Assembly: GCA_947628185.1 (NCBI GenBank)
Contig: CANQYW010000003.1
Location: 98,987-162,986 of the forward strand
Reading direction: 5' to 3'
Length of the DNA stretch: 64,000 nucleotides
Origin: an uncultured Oscillospiraceae bacterium
GTDB taxonomy: Bacteria; Bacillota; Clostridia; Oscillospirales; Oscillospiraceae
Shown here: one piece after another, positions 14,819 through 23,282 of the stretch
Numbering within the stretch: the first letter of the stretch is position 1
Layout: every line of letters begins with the position of its first letter
The notes under the pieces: model-generated
What the model was told of the DNA's origin: nothing
What the model saw: only the letters and a program-made list of their open reading frames with translations
The model's database searches: none
Program-made: the position numbers and the translations under genes

Positions 14819-16180
14819 TTATGGCTCCTCGCCCTCCTCCGGCGGCGGGGTCTCGCCGCCCTCGCCGGGGTCCTCTGGCTCCTGGGGTCCGGGGTCGGGC
14901 TCCGGCTCATCATCGCCGCCGGGTCCCGGCTCGGGCTCCGGCTCAGGTTCGGGTTCCGGTTCCGGCTCCGGGGTGTCTGGGGGCTCCACCGGCGGGGCGC
15001 CGGTCTCACCGCCGGGATCGGGCTCCGGCTCCGGGGCGCCGTACTCCGGGCCGTAGAGGGACTCACCGTCTGCCGCGGGGTAGACGGACCCCTCCCACCA
15101 GTAGTTGAAGAACTGCATCTGGGCGTCATTTAGGAATCTTATCTCCCCCTCCCGCACCTCGGTGCAGTCCAGGTGGTAGACGGTGCCGTCCTCGAAGGTT
15201 ATGAGGTTCCAGGCGTGGTCGTAGTTGTTGTGGCGGCCGCGTATGACCTGGCAATCGATATTCAGCTCGTCGCAGAGGACCTTCATGGCCATGGCGAACC
15301 CCTCCCCCACGGCGCTGCCCTGCACCAGGGCCCCAAAGGCGTTCATGGCGCTGTAGCGGCGGCTGAGACTGTCCGAGACCGCGAGGTCCGCGTCGAAGCG
15401 CACGTTCTCCGCAAGGTACCTCCCCAGTTCCCCGGCCCGCTCCATCACCGTCTCCCCGGTGAGGTTCTCCAAGATGAACTCCACCTTCACGCCTATGCTG
15501 TTCATGCGGGAGTTTATGGTGCTCTGGGCGTAGGGGAAGGAGAACTTTATGTCCGCTATGCAGTCCCCGCTCCACTCGGGGTAACTCGCGACGGTGACGG
15601 TGGGGAAGTAGAGTATCTCCGCCGGGTTCTCGTAGTATATCTCCTCTATCATGCTCTCGAGGCGCTCGTTGTCCATGGAGAGGCCCCGCAGGTGCAGCGT
15701 GAGGCCGGGGGCCCGGGACTTCATGGCGTTCTCGATGAGATAGCGCACCCGGTCCTCCCGGTCGCAGAGGCGTATCTCATCTATCTCCTCCTTGGGGTGG
15801 CGGTAGATGATGGATATGTTGGCCTCGTAGTAGGAGACTATCCTATTTATGCTGTGGTTGATGTAGTAGACGGCGTAGGCCCCCAGGGGCGTCTCGTTGG
15901 CCGCCGCCACGCAGGCGTTGGAGAGCTCCGTCTCCATGTCCCCCTCGTAGCCCATGAAACGGACCACACCCCGCTCCACGCCGTTCTCCACGAAGGTGTT
16001 CACCGCCGCCTCCAGCTCGTCGTAATTCTTCACCTCGATGGTCATCTCGCCGGAGTCGGAACTCTCGGGCGACACCACCCGGTGGCGGGACGAGGTGGCG
16101 TACTCCCCGTCTATGAGGTCGGAGCATCCGGAGATGAGGCACACCGCCGCGAGCATCGCCGCCAGCGCCGCCTTACGCAT
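14819..16180 (-). CDS. Transglutaminase-fold lipoprotein, catalytic Cys missing
   Basis: A 453-residue lipoprotein with signal peptide and lipobox (CLISGC). A helical N-terminal half of about 230 residues precedes a transglutaminase-like domain (about 245-355). The His and Asp sites look intact (DHAWNLITFEDG, then YHLDCTEV), but the usual G-x-C-E-G-Y active-site loop reads SAVGEGFA, so the nucleophile Cys is Gly. A tail with a long EP repeat may span the wall. ATG 16180 is preferred over GTG 16189, which abuts GGAGG. It overlaps the parC stop and is the last gene of the operon. It is likely a non-catalytic binding or structural protein. Confidence 0.75.
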   Translation of the reverse strand: MRKAALAAMLAAVCLISGCSDLIDGEYATSSRHRVVSPESSDSGEMTIEVKNYDELEAAVNTFVENGVERGVVRFMGYEGDMETELSNACVAAANETPLGAYAVYYINHSINRIVSYYEANISIIYRHPKEEIDEIRLCDREDRVRYLIENAMKSRAPGLTLHLRGLSMDNERLESMIEEIYYENPAEILYFPTVTVASYPEWSGDCIADIKFSFPYAQSTINSRMNSIGVKVEFILENLTGETVMERAGELGRYLAENVRFDADLAVSDSLSRRYSAMNAFGALVQGSAVGEGFAMAMKVLCDELNIDCQVIRGRHNNYDHAWNLITFEDGTVYHLDCTEVREGEIRFLNDAQMQFFNYWWEGSVYPAADGESLYGPEYGAPEPEPDPGGETGAPPVEPPDTPEPEPEPEPEPEPEPGPGGDDEPEPDPGPQEPEDPGEGGETPPPEEGEEP

Positions 16181-18434
16181 CCCCGTCACCCTCCAAAAAG
16201 CTCATCTGCTGCTCCTCCCTGTCCTCGTCCCGGAGTAGCGCCCCCGCCGCCGGGATGGAGCGCACCCGGTACCGGGAGACGTTCTTTATCCGCGTCTCCG
16301 CCAGGAGGCGGGCGTCCGTCACTATCCTATTCTTCTTCGGGCTCACCACCCCCACGCCCTGGGTGTTCTTCGTGGTCTTGGGCATCAGGAGGATGGTGGG
16401 GAACACCACCGCCCGGCCGTCCGAGGTGTAGACGGCCACGTCCGTGTCCTCAAGGATTGGCAGTATCGCCACCAGGGGCGAGCGGTCGGAGTAGGCGTTG
16501 GCGAGTTTCTTCCTATTTGTCTTCGTCTCAAAGCCCGAGAGGGCCACCCGGGCCGCCTTGCCGTTCTCATAGAAATATATTAGGTTCCCCGTGTAGTCCC
16601 CGGGGACGCACACGAATATGGCGCTCTCCCCCTCCTCCATCTTGAGCTGGGTGGGGACGTATGTCCCGAGGGCGGAGGCCTTGGTGTCGCCAAACTCCGA
16701 GAGCCGCGTCTTGTAGCACTGGAAACGGTCCGTGAACACCAATAGCTCTGAGTTATTCGTGGCCTCGAACTTCGTGAGGAGGCCGTCGCCCTCCTTAAAT
16801 TTCTGCTCGCCGCTCATCCGCAGCGACTGGGGCGTTATCTTCTTGAGGTACCCTCCCCTTGAGAAGAAGACCGTCACGGGGTAGTCCTCCCCCTCCGGCT
16901 CCTCCTCCACCTCCACTATCTCGTGCTCGTAGACGATGTCCGTCTTCCTGGGGGCGCCGTACTTCTTTATGACGTTCTCAAGTTCCCTCTTTATAATGGT
17001 CTTTATCCGGCGGGGACTTTTGAGCGTGTCCTCAAGGTCCGCTATCTCCTTCTCCAGCCGCTCTATGTCCTGGAGCCTTTTTAGGATGTACTCCTTATTT
17101 ATGTTCCGCAGTTTAATTTCCGCCACGAACTCCGCCTGGATCTCGTCTATGCCGAAACCGATCATGAGGTTCGGCACCACCTCGGCCTCCTCCTGGGTGC
17201 CCCGGATTATCTTTATGGCCTTGTCGATGTCGAGAAGTATCTTCCCGAGACCTCTTAGCAGGTGCAGGCGGTCGCGTTTCTTCTGGAGGTCGCAGTAGAC
17301 CCGCCGCCGCACGGCCTCCATCCGCCAGGCGGTCCACTCGGCCAATATCTCCCTTATGCCCATGACCTTCGGCGTCCCGGCGATGAGGATATTGAAGTTG
17401 CATGCGAAGGAGTCCATGAGGGGCGTGGAGCGGAATAGTTTCGCCATCAGCTTATCCGGGTCCGTGCCGCGCTTGAGGTCGATAGCGAGCTTGAGGCCCG
17501 TGAGGTCCGTCTCGTCCCGCATGTCGGATATCTCCCGGAGTTTCCCGGTCTTCACGAGCTCCGCCACCTTGTCCATCACGGCCTCCGCCGTGGTGGTGTA
17601 TGGTATCTCATAGACCTCGATTAAGTTCTCGCTCTTATCAAAACGCCACTTGGCCCGGAGTTTCACGCTCCCCCGGCCCGTCTCATATACCTCCCGGATG
17701 CCCTCCGCGTCGTAGAGGAGCTCGCCGCCGGTGGAGAAGTCCGGCGCCCGGAGGGTGGAGTAGATGTCGCACTCCGGGTTCGCGAGGTACTCTATCTCCG
17801 TCCGGCAGACCTCCTCTAAGTTAAACGAGCAGATATTTGAGGCCATTCCCACGGCGATGCCGGTGTTGGCGGAGACAAGCACATTGGGGAAGGTGGTGGG
17901 CAGGAGCTGGGGCTCCTTCATGGTGGAGTCGTAGTTATCAACGAAGTCCACCGTGTCGCTGTCAATGTCCCGAAAGAGCTCCGCGCATATGGGGGAGAGT
18001 TTCGCCTCGGTGTAACGGGAGGCGGCGTAGGACATGTCCCTTGAGTACACCTTTCCGAAGTTGCCCTTGGAGTCCACGAAGGGCGTCAGCAGCGCCTCGT
18101 AGCCCTTTGAGAGCCGCACCATCGTCTCATATATGGCCGCGTCCCCGTGGGGGTTGAGGCGCATTGTCTGCCCCACGATATTCGCGGACTTCGTCCTCCC
18201 GCCGGTGAGGAGCCCCATCTTGTACATTGTGTAGAGGAGTTTCCTGTGGGCGGGCTTAAAGCCGTCGATCTCCGGTATCGCCCGGGAGACTATGACCGAC
18301 ATGGCGTATGGCATAAAGTTTATCTCCAGCGTGTCGGTTATCTTCTGGTCCAGGACCTGGGCGTGGAGCCCCACCACGTTGGGGTTCGGGTTCGCCCTCT
18401 TGGGGGAGTCCTCCCCCTTCTTCCTCCTTGGCAT
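16173..18434 (-). CDS. Type IIA topoisomerase subunit A (topoisomerase IV ParC-like)
   Basis: A 753-residue DNA breakage-reunion subunit. The winged-helix/tower region carries the catalytic Tyr141 in SYAASRYTEAKL; most GyrA/ParC proteins have AAMRYTE. The Gly-rich NGIAVGMA-type motif appears as NTGIAVGMASNI. A coiled-coil tower at about 410-490 precedes a beta-pinwheel C-terminal domain. No GyrA box (QRRGGKG) is present, favouring decatenating topoisomerase IV over gyrase. ATG 18434 has GGAGGG 5 nt upstream, better than the track start. Its partner B subunit is at 20021-22009, and two serine dehydratase genes sit between them. Confidence 0.85.
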   Translation of the reverse strand: MPRRKKGEDSPKRANPNPNVVGLHAQVLDQKITDTLEINFMPYAMSVIVSRAIPEIDGFKPAHRKLLYTMYKMGLLTGGRTKSANIVGQTMRLNPHGDAAIYETMVRLSKGYEALLTPFVDSKGNFGKVYSRDMSYAASRYTEAKLSPICAELFRDIDSDTVDFVDNYDSTMKEPQLLPTTFPNVLVSANTGIAVGMASNICSFNLEEVCRTEIEYLANPECDIYSTLRAPDFSTGGELLYDAEGIREVYETGRGSVKLRAKWRFDKSENLIEVYEIPYTTTAEAVMDKVAELVKTGKLREISDMRDETDLTGLKLAIDLKRGTDPDKLMAKLFRSTPLMDSFACNFNILIAGTPKVMGIREILAEWTAWRMEAVRRRVYCDLQKKRDRLHLLRGLGKILLDIDKAIKIIRGTQEEAEVVPNLMIGFGIDEIQAEFVAEIKLRNINKEYILKRLQDIERLEKEIADLEDTLKSPRRIKTIIKRELENVIKKYGAPRKTDIVYEHEIVEVEEEPEGEDYPVTVFFSRGGYLKKITPQSLRMSGEQKFKEGDGLLTKFEATNNSELLVFTDRFQCYKTRLSEFGDTKASALGTYVPTQLKMEEGESAIFVCVPGDYTGNLIYFYENGKAARVALSGFETKTNRKKLANAYSDRSPLVAILPILEDTDVAVYTSDGRAVVFPTILLMPKTTKNTQGVGVVSPKKNRIVTDARLLAETRIKNVSRYRVRSIPAAGALLRDEDREEQQMSFLEGDGDA

Positions 18435-18466
18435 ATATTCCCTCCGTCTGCCGCGCCGGCGGCTCG

Positions 18467-19333
18467 TCAAATAACGTGCTTATACTTCTCCCCCGTGGGC
18501 GTGGCAGCGAGACCCCCCTCGCCGGTCTCCCGGAGGGACGCCGGCAGGGCCGCGCCCACCTCCGCCATGGCGTCGATGACCTCGTCCACGGGTATGCGGC
18601 TGGTGATGCCCGCCAGGGCCATCTCACCCGCCGAGAGGGCGTTCACCGCCCCGATGACGTTCCGCTTTATGCAGGGCGTCTCCACAAGCCCGCCCACCGG
18701 GTCGCAGACGAGCCCTAAGAGGGACTTTAGCGCCATAGCGGAGGCGTTGGCCATCTCCTCCATGGTCCCGCCCAATAGATGCACCAGCGCCGCCGCGGCC
18801 ATAGCGGAGGCGGAACCGATCTCCGCCTGACAGCCGCACTCCGCGCCGGATATGCTGGCCCGGTTCGCTATTACCTCCCCGATGCCGGCGGCCACATATA
18901 GCGCCTCCACCATCCTCTGCTCACCGGCGCCCACGGCCTCCCCCACGGGGATGAGCACCGCCGGCAGGACGCCGCAGGCCCCCGCCGTGGGGGCGGCCAC
19001 GATCCTCTTCATGCAGGCGTTGCACTCCCCCATGGAGAGGGCCGCCGCCACTATCTTCCCGAATAGCTCCCCGGCCACGCACCCGCCAGACGCCACGAAC
19101 TGGGCCATCCGGCCCCCATCGCCCCCGGCAAGGCCGCTGGCGGAGCGGTCGCCGCCGTTGTACCCCGCGAGGGCCGACCTCATAACGGCGAGCATCCGGC
19201 CCATCTTCTCAAGGGACTCCGGCTCCGTCATGTCCTCCTCCGCCATATCCGCCTCCATGACGGCCCGCCAGAGGGGGACGCCCCGGTCCCTCGCGTACTT
19301 CAAAAGTCCGTCTACGGACGAAAAAACCTCCAT
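18467..19333 (-). CDS. sdaAA: L-serine dehydratase, iron-sulfur alpha subunit
   Basis: A 288-residue subunit of the 4Fe-4S L-serine dehydratase that deaminates L-serine to pyruvate and ammonia. Cluster-ligand cysteines are visible in MGECNACMKRIVAAPTAGAC, SGAECGCQAEIG and VCDPVGG. ATG 19333 is preceded by GGGGGAGG and lies 2 nt after the sdaAB stop, so translational coupling is likely. The track start at 19432 would run into sdaAB. A complete enzyme is formed with the neighbouring beta subunit. Confidence 0.94.
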   Translation of the reverse strand: MEVFSSVDGLLKYARDRGVPLWRAVMEADMAEEDMTEPESLEKMGRMLAVMRSALAGYNGGDRSASGLAGGDGGRMAQFVASGGCVAGELFGKIVAAALSMGECNACMKRIVAAPTAGACGVLPAVLIPVGEAVGAGEQRMVEALYVAAGIGEVIANRASISGAECGCQAEIGSASAMAAAALVHLLGGTMEEMANASAMALKSLLGLVCDPVGGLVETPCIKRNVIGAVNALSAGEMALAGITSRIPVDEVIDAMAEVGAALPASLRETGEGGLAATPTGEKYKHVI

Positions 19334-19335
19334 GC

Positions 19336-20004
19336 TCACACCTCCCCCTCGGGATTCAGCCTCGTGACCTTGTATATGCCGTCTATCTGCCGGAGCTCCG
19401 CCGACACCCCGTGGGGTATGTGCTGGTCGCACTCTATGACCATGAGGGAGTGGCCGCCCCGGCTGTCCCGCTCCATCCGGAGGGTGGATATATTGAGGCC
19501 GTACCAGGCCACCACCGCCGACACGCGGCTCACGTACCCCGGCTTATCCATGTTCTTAACTAAGAGCGTGGGCACGCTGCCGGAGAAACTTGTGCGGAGC
19601 CCATCGAGCTCAAACACGCGGATCATCCCGCCCCCCGGCGAGGAGGCCCCCACCTCCACCCGGCCGCCGTCGGCGCCCCAGGCCGTCACGAGGGCGCTGT
19701 TGGGGTGTACGTCCTTTAGGTGCACAGCGCCCATCTCAAACTCCAACCCGCGCTCTTCCGCCAGCTTAAAGCTCTCCGGTATCCGCTGGTCGTCGGGCTT
19801 TAGCCCCAGGAGCCCCGCCACTATCGCCCGGGGCGTGCCGTGGCCCTCCCCGGTGAGTGCGAAGGAGCCGGAGAGGAATATTTTCGCCCTCACGGGCTCC
19901 GAGCCCAGGAGACGCCGGGTTATCCTGCCTATGCGCACCGCCCCCGCCGTGTGGGAGCTGGAGGGGCCCACCATGATGGGCCCCAGAATATCAAAAATGG
20001 CCAT
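19336..20004 (-). CDS. sdaAB: L-serine dehydratase, beta subunit
   Basis: A 222-residue subunit with the N-terminal serine dehydratase domain signature FDILGPIMVGPSSSHTAGA and a C-terminal ACT-like domain (about 150-222; YVSRVSAVVAWYGLNIS), probably for serine sensing. ATG 20004 with GGAG 7 nt upstream replaces the much longer track start, which overlaps parE. It lies 16 bp after parE and directly before sdaAA. Confidence 0.93.
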   Translation of the reverse strand: MAIFDILGPIMVGPSSSHTAGAVRIGRITRRLLGSEPVRAKIFLSGSFALTGEGHGTPRAIVAGLLGLKPDDQRIPESFKLAEERGLEFEMGAVHLKDVHPNSALVTAWGADGGRVEVGASSPGGGMIRVFELDGLRTSFSGSVPTLLVKNMDKPGYVSRVSAVVAWYGLNISTLRMERDSRGGHSLMVIECDQHIPHGVSAELRQIDGIYKVTRLNPEGEV

Positions 20005-20020
20005 GCTATTCTCCAAAACT

Positions 20021-22009
20021 TTATGATATGTCCGCGAGGTCCAGGTACTTGTGTCCGTCCTGGGCGATGTGCTCCTTGCGGCCCTGGATGTTGTTGCCCA
20101 GCAACAGTTCAAAGACCTCGTCGGTGAGGGCGGGGTCCGTGGGCATCACCTTTATGAGACGGCGGGTCTCCGGGTTCATGGTGGTGAGCCACATCATGTC
20201 GGGGTCGTTCTCGCCCAGTCCCTTGGAGCGGTTGACGGTGTACTTCTTCCCCGCAAGACCCGCCAGGATGTCCGCCTTCTCCCGCTCGGAGTAGGCGAAG
20301 TACGTCTTGTCCCCGCAGTTTATCTCGTATAGCGGCGACTCCGCTATGAATACCCGGCCGTTCTCAATGAGCGCCGGCATTAGCCGGTAGATCATGGTCA
20401 AAATGAGTGTCCGGATCTGGTAGCCGTCGAAGTCCGCGTCGGTGCAGATTATGACCTTGCTCCACCGGAGCTCCGCCAGGTCGAAGGAACTGAGGTCGCT
20501 CTTTATCTTCGAGGGCACCGCCACGCCGCACCCCAGGACTTTAACGAGATCCGTTATGACGTCGCTCTTAAATATCCTGACGAAATCCGCCTTGAGGCAG
20601 TTTAGTATCTTCCCCCGGACGGGCATTATCCCCTGGAACTCCGCGTCCCGGGAGAGCTTGCAGGCGCCCACGGCCGAGTCGCCCTCCACGATATATAGCT
20701 CCCGGCGGGTGACATCTTTGGTGCGGCAGTCCACGAACTTCTGCACGCGGTTGGCGATGTCGATGCTGCCGGAGAGTTTCTTCTTCATGTTGAGCCGCGC
20801 CTTCTCCGCCTGTTCGCGGCTGCGCTTATTTACGAGCACCTGCTCCGTTATCCTGTCCGCCTCCGCCTTGTGCTCTATGAAGTAGACCTCCAGCTGGGAG
20901 CGGAAGAACTCCGTCATGGCCGTCTGAATGAACTTATTCGTGATGGCCTTCTTCGTCTGGTTCTCGTAGCTCGTCATGGTGGAGAAACAGTTGGTCACGA
21001 GGATGAGGCAGTCGGCTATGTCCTGGAAACTCACCTTCGACTCGTTCTTCTGGTACTTGTTCCCCTGCCGGAGGTATGCGTCCACGGCGGAGACGAAGGC
21101 GCTCCGGGCCGCCTTGTCCGGCGCGCCGCCGTGCTCAAGCCAGCTGGAGTTGTGGTAGTACTCTATTAAATTCACGGTGTTGGAGAAACAGAAGGCGGCG
21201 GAGAGTTTCACCTTGTACTCCGGCTTGTCCTCCCGGTCCCTGCCCCGGCGCTCCCCCTCGATGAAGTAGGGGGCGGTGAGGGGGTTATCCCCCGCTATCT
21301 CGGTGACGTAGTCGAGGATGCCGTGCTCGTAGAGGTACTCCTTCTCCTCGAACTTCGCCCCCTGCTGCCGCCGGTAGACGAACTTCACCCCCGGGTTCAC
21401 CACGGACTGTTTCTTGAGGACGTCCTCAAAATACTCCGTGGGGATGTTCGTGTCGGTGAAGACCTCCCTGTCGGGCCGCCACTTCATGAGGGATCCCGTG
21501 CGCCGCCCGCTGTAGGGCTCGCTCTTGAGGCCGCCGATGTTCTCGCCCCGCTCGAAGTGGAGGGAGAACTTCTTCCCGTCCCGCCAGACTGTCACGTCCA
21601 TGTACTCCGAGGAGTACTGGGTGGCGCAGGTACCCAGGCCATTGAGCCCCAGGGAGTACTCATAGTCCCCCCCGGCGTCATTTTTATATTTGCCCCCGGC
21701 GTAGAGCTCGCAGAACACCAGCTCCCAGTTGTAGCGTTTCTCCACGCTGTTCCAGTCCACGGGGCACCCCCGGCCGAAGTCCTCCACCTCGATGGAGCCG
21801 TCGGCGTAGCTCGTGAGGATTATAACGGAGCCGTGGCCCTCCCGGGCCTCGTCTATGGAGTTTGATAGTATCTCGAATACGGAGTGCTCGCACCCCTCCA
21901 GCCCGTCCGAGCCGAAGATGACCCCCGGCCTCTTCCGTACCCTGTCCGCGCCCTTGAGAGCGCTGATGCTCTCGTTGCCGTATTCCGCCGTCTTAGTCGC
22001 TTTTTTCAT
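20021..22009 (-). CDS. Type IIA topoisomerase subunit B (topoisomerase IV ParE-like)
   Basis: A 662-residue ATPase subunit. A GHKL ATPase domain occupies about 1-220 (ILSNSIDEAREG, DFGRGCPVDW, LGLNGLGTCATQYSS). The transducer and TOPRIM domain follow with IVEGDSAVGACK and IICTDADFDGYQIRTLIL, then the KGLGENDPDMMW motif. TOPRIM reads DADFDGYQI where typical GyrB has DADVDGAHI, so it is divergent. Its length fits ParE. ATG 22009 has AGGTGG upstream. It heads the operon parE-sdaAB-sdaAA-parC-lipoprotein from its own promoter. Confidence 0.86.
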   Translation of the reverse strand: MKKATKTAEYGNESISALKGADRVRKRPGVIFGSDGLEGCEHSVFEILSNSIDEAREGHGSVIILTSYADGSIEVEDFGRGCPVDWNSVEKRYNWELVFCELYAGGKYKNDAGGDYEYSLGLNGLGTCATQYSSEYMDVTVWRDGKKFSLHFERGENIGGLKSEPYSGRRTGSLMKWRPDREVFTDTNIPTEYFEDVLKKQSVVNPGVKFVYRRQQGAKFEEKEYLYEHGILDYVTEIAGDNPLTAPYFIEGERRGRDREDKPEYKVKLSAAFCFSNTVNLIEYYHNSSWLEHGGAPDKAARSAFVSAVDAYLRQGNKYQKNESKVSFQDIADCLILVTNCFSTMTSYENQTKKAITNKFIQTAMTEFFRSQLEVYFIEHKAEADRITEQVLVNKRSREQAEKARLNMKKKLSGSIDIANRVQKFVDCRTKDVTRRELYIVEGDSAVGACKLSRDAEFQGIMPVRGKILNCLKADFVRIFKSDVITDLVKVLGCGVAVPSKIKSDLSSFDLAELRWSKVIICTDADFDGYQIRTLILTMIYRLMPALIENGRVFIAESPLYEINCGDKTYFAYSEREKADILAGLAGKKYTVNRSKGLGENDPDMMWLTTMNPETRRLIKVMPTDPALTDEVFELLLGNNIQGRKEHIAQDGHKYLDLADIS

Positions 22010-22046
22010 GGATATCCACCTATATGTGCCCAATAATCAAATATAT

Positions 22047-22075
22047 AGTATAACGCAAAACCCTTGTTTTAGCAA
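22047..22075 (-). promoter_or_regulatory. Promoter of the parE operon
   Basis: On the minus strand TTGCTA (22075-22070), a 17-bp spacer and TATACT (22052-22047) lie 38 bp upstream of the parE start. Confidence 0.7.
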
Positions 22076-22105
22076 TACCCCAAAAAACTGTCGAAATAGG
22101 TATCA

Positions 22106-22138
22106 AAAACCGCCCCAGGGGCTTATCCCCGGGGCGGT
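22106..22138 (-). terminator. Intrinsic terminator of the XRE gene
   Basis: A GC-rich stem CCGCCCC(G)GGG / CCCC(T)GGGGCGG on the minus strand is followed by TTTTTGATACC. It separates the XRE gene from the parE promoter. Confidence 0.85.
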
Positions 22139-22157
22139 CGTCTCTCTCGGTCTCTCG

Positions 22158-22466
22158 TTACCGTCCTCTGCGCCAGAGGAGGTACTCCTCAAAACTCCGT
22201 ATCTCTTTGAGCTCCTCCTTCGTGAAATTCTCCAGCCGGCTGCGCTGGACATACGCCGGGTCCACGTTGGAGAGCCCCAGCAGATAGTCGGAGGAGACGT
22301 TGTAGAGCTTACATATCTTTACCAGCGTCTCGTGGTCGGGGGAACTTCTGCCCTGTTCCCATGCCTGGACCGTCTGCACGGATACATTCAGCTTTTGCGC
22401 GAGTTTGATCTGTGTGTCGCCGTGGTCCTTGCGGACCTCCGCGATCATCTCTCCAAGCACCGCCAT
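22158..22466 (-). CDS. XRE-family repressor, putative R-M controller
   Basis: A 102-residue protein with a Cro/C1-type helix-turn-helix at about 8-62 (TQIKLAQKLNVSVQTVQAWEQGRSS) followed by KLYNVSSDYLLGL, a common XRE extension. A short charged C-terminal tail follows. It is divergent from a three-gene restriction-modification-like operon, and the intervening DNA has an inverted repeat overlapping the operon promoter. By analogy with R-M controller proteins it probably times or limits expression of that operon. ATG 22466 is used; the GTG before it and a Val codon two residues on are alternatives. Confidence 0.82.
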   Translation of the reverse strand: MAVLGEMIAEVRKDHGDTQIKLAQKLNVSVQTVQAWEQGRSSPDHETLVKICKLYNVSSDYLLGLSNVDPAYVQRSRLENFTKEELKEIRSFEEYLLWRRGR

Positions 22467-22508
22467 CACCTCACAACCAGTATAGTCATTTTTAGGAGTC
22501 CAAAATAT

Positions 22509-22562
22509 AACTACTAATAATATTGATATTTTTGCCGTTAAGTGTTATTATTCTTAGTAGTT
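22509..22562 (+). promoter_or_regulatory. R-M operon promoter enclosed by an inverted repeat
   Basis: TTGATA (22523-22528), a 17-bp spacer and TATTAT (22546-22551) form a good promoter for the methylase operon. It is bracketed exactly by a 9-bp inverted repeat AACTACTAA (22509-22517) and TTAGTAGTT (22554-22562). The geometry suggests a bipartite operator, most simply for the adjacent XRE protein. Confidence 0.7.
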
Positions 22563-22604
22563 TTACTCTAAAGTATCAAGATTCCTATTAGGCGGGGCGG
22601 GAGA

Positions 22605-23282
22605 ATGGCGGAGCGGCAGATAAAGTCAAAACAGCGGGTGGCGGACCACGGCGAGGTCTTCACGAACCCCCGGGAGGTCAACGCCATGCTGGACCTGGTG
22701 AAACAGGAGACGGAGCGTATGGACTCCCGGTTTTTGGAACCGGCCTGCGGCGAGGGGGCGTTCCTGACGGCTGTGCTGGAGCGGAAGTTAGTGGCGGCCA
22801 AGCGGGCCTCCACCCCGCCCAGGCGCAAGAGCGCGGCGCCGGACGAGTACGAGGTGAACTCCGTCCGGTCGGTGATGAGCATATACGGCGTGGATATCCT
22901 GGCGGACAACGTGGAGATTTGCCGGGGGAACCTCTTTGACATCTGGGACAGGGATTACCGGGCGAACATGCGTGGCGATGCCCGGGAGTCCTGCCGGGAC
23001 CTTGTGCGGTACATATTGAAAAAGAACATCCTCTGCGGGGACGCCCTCACCATGCGCGAGGCGGACGGGGCGCCCATCATCTTCGCGGAGTGGAGTTTCG
23101 TGGGGAAGTACACCGTGAAACGCCGGGACTTCCGCTTGGACGAGCTCCTCTCCGGCCACGAGGAGCAGATGAGCATGGACATGCTGGAGTGGGAGTACGA
23201 CCCGGAGAGCCGGGCTTTCATCCCGAAACCCGTGCGGGAGTACCCCATAACGGACTACAGAGAGGTAGCGCGGTATGAGTAA
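22605..23282 (+). CDS. Short N6-adenine methylase-like protein (lacks NPPY)
   Basis: A 225-residue protein resembling the SAM-binding half of Type I/IIG-like adenine methylases. It opens with HGEVFTNPREVNAMLDLV and has motif I RFLEPACGEGAFL near residue 46 and an acidic-loop candidate (IYGVDIL) near 95. The catalytic NPPY/DPPY motif is absent; the equivalent stretch reads IIFAEWSFVG. It is therefore likely to be a non-catalytic partner, or half of a split enzyme, working with the next gene, which starts within its final 8 bp. It is not simply truncated: the C-terminus is coherent and translationally coupled. Confidence 0.75.
   Translation: MAERQIKSKQRVADHGEVFTNPREVNAMLDLVKQETERMDSRFLEPACGEGAFLTAVLERKLVAAKRASTPPRRKSAAPDEYEVNSVRSVMSIYGVDILADNVEICRGNLFDIWDRDYRANMRGDARESCRDLVRYILKKNILCGDALTMREADGAPIIFAEWSFVGKYTVKRRDFRLDELLSGHEEQMSMDMLEWEYDPESRAFIPKPVREYPITDYREVARYE

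Noticed and set aside
15173-16645. 490-residue plus-strand ORF
   Set aside because: Antisense to the transglutaminase-fold lipoprotein and parC end; no motifs.
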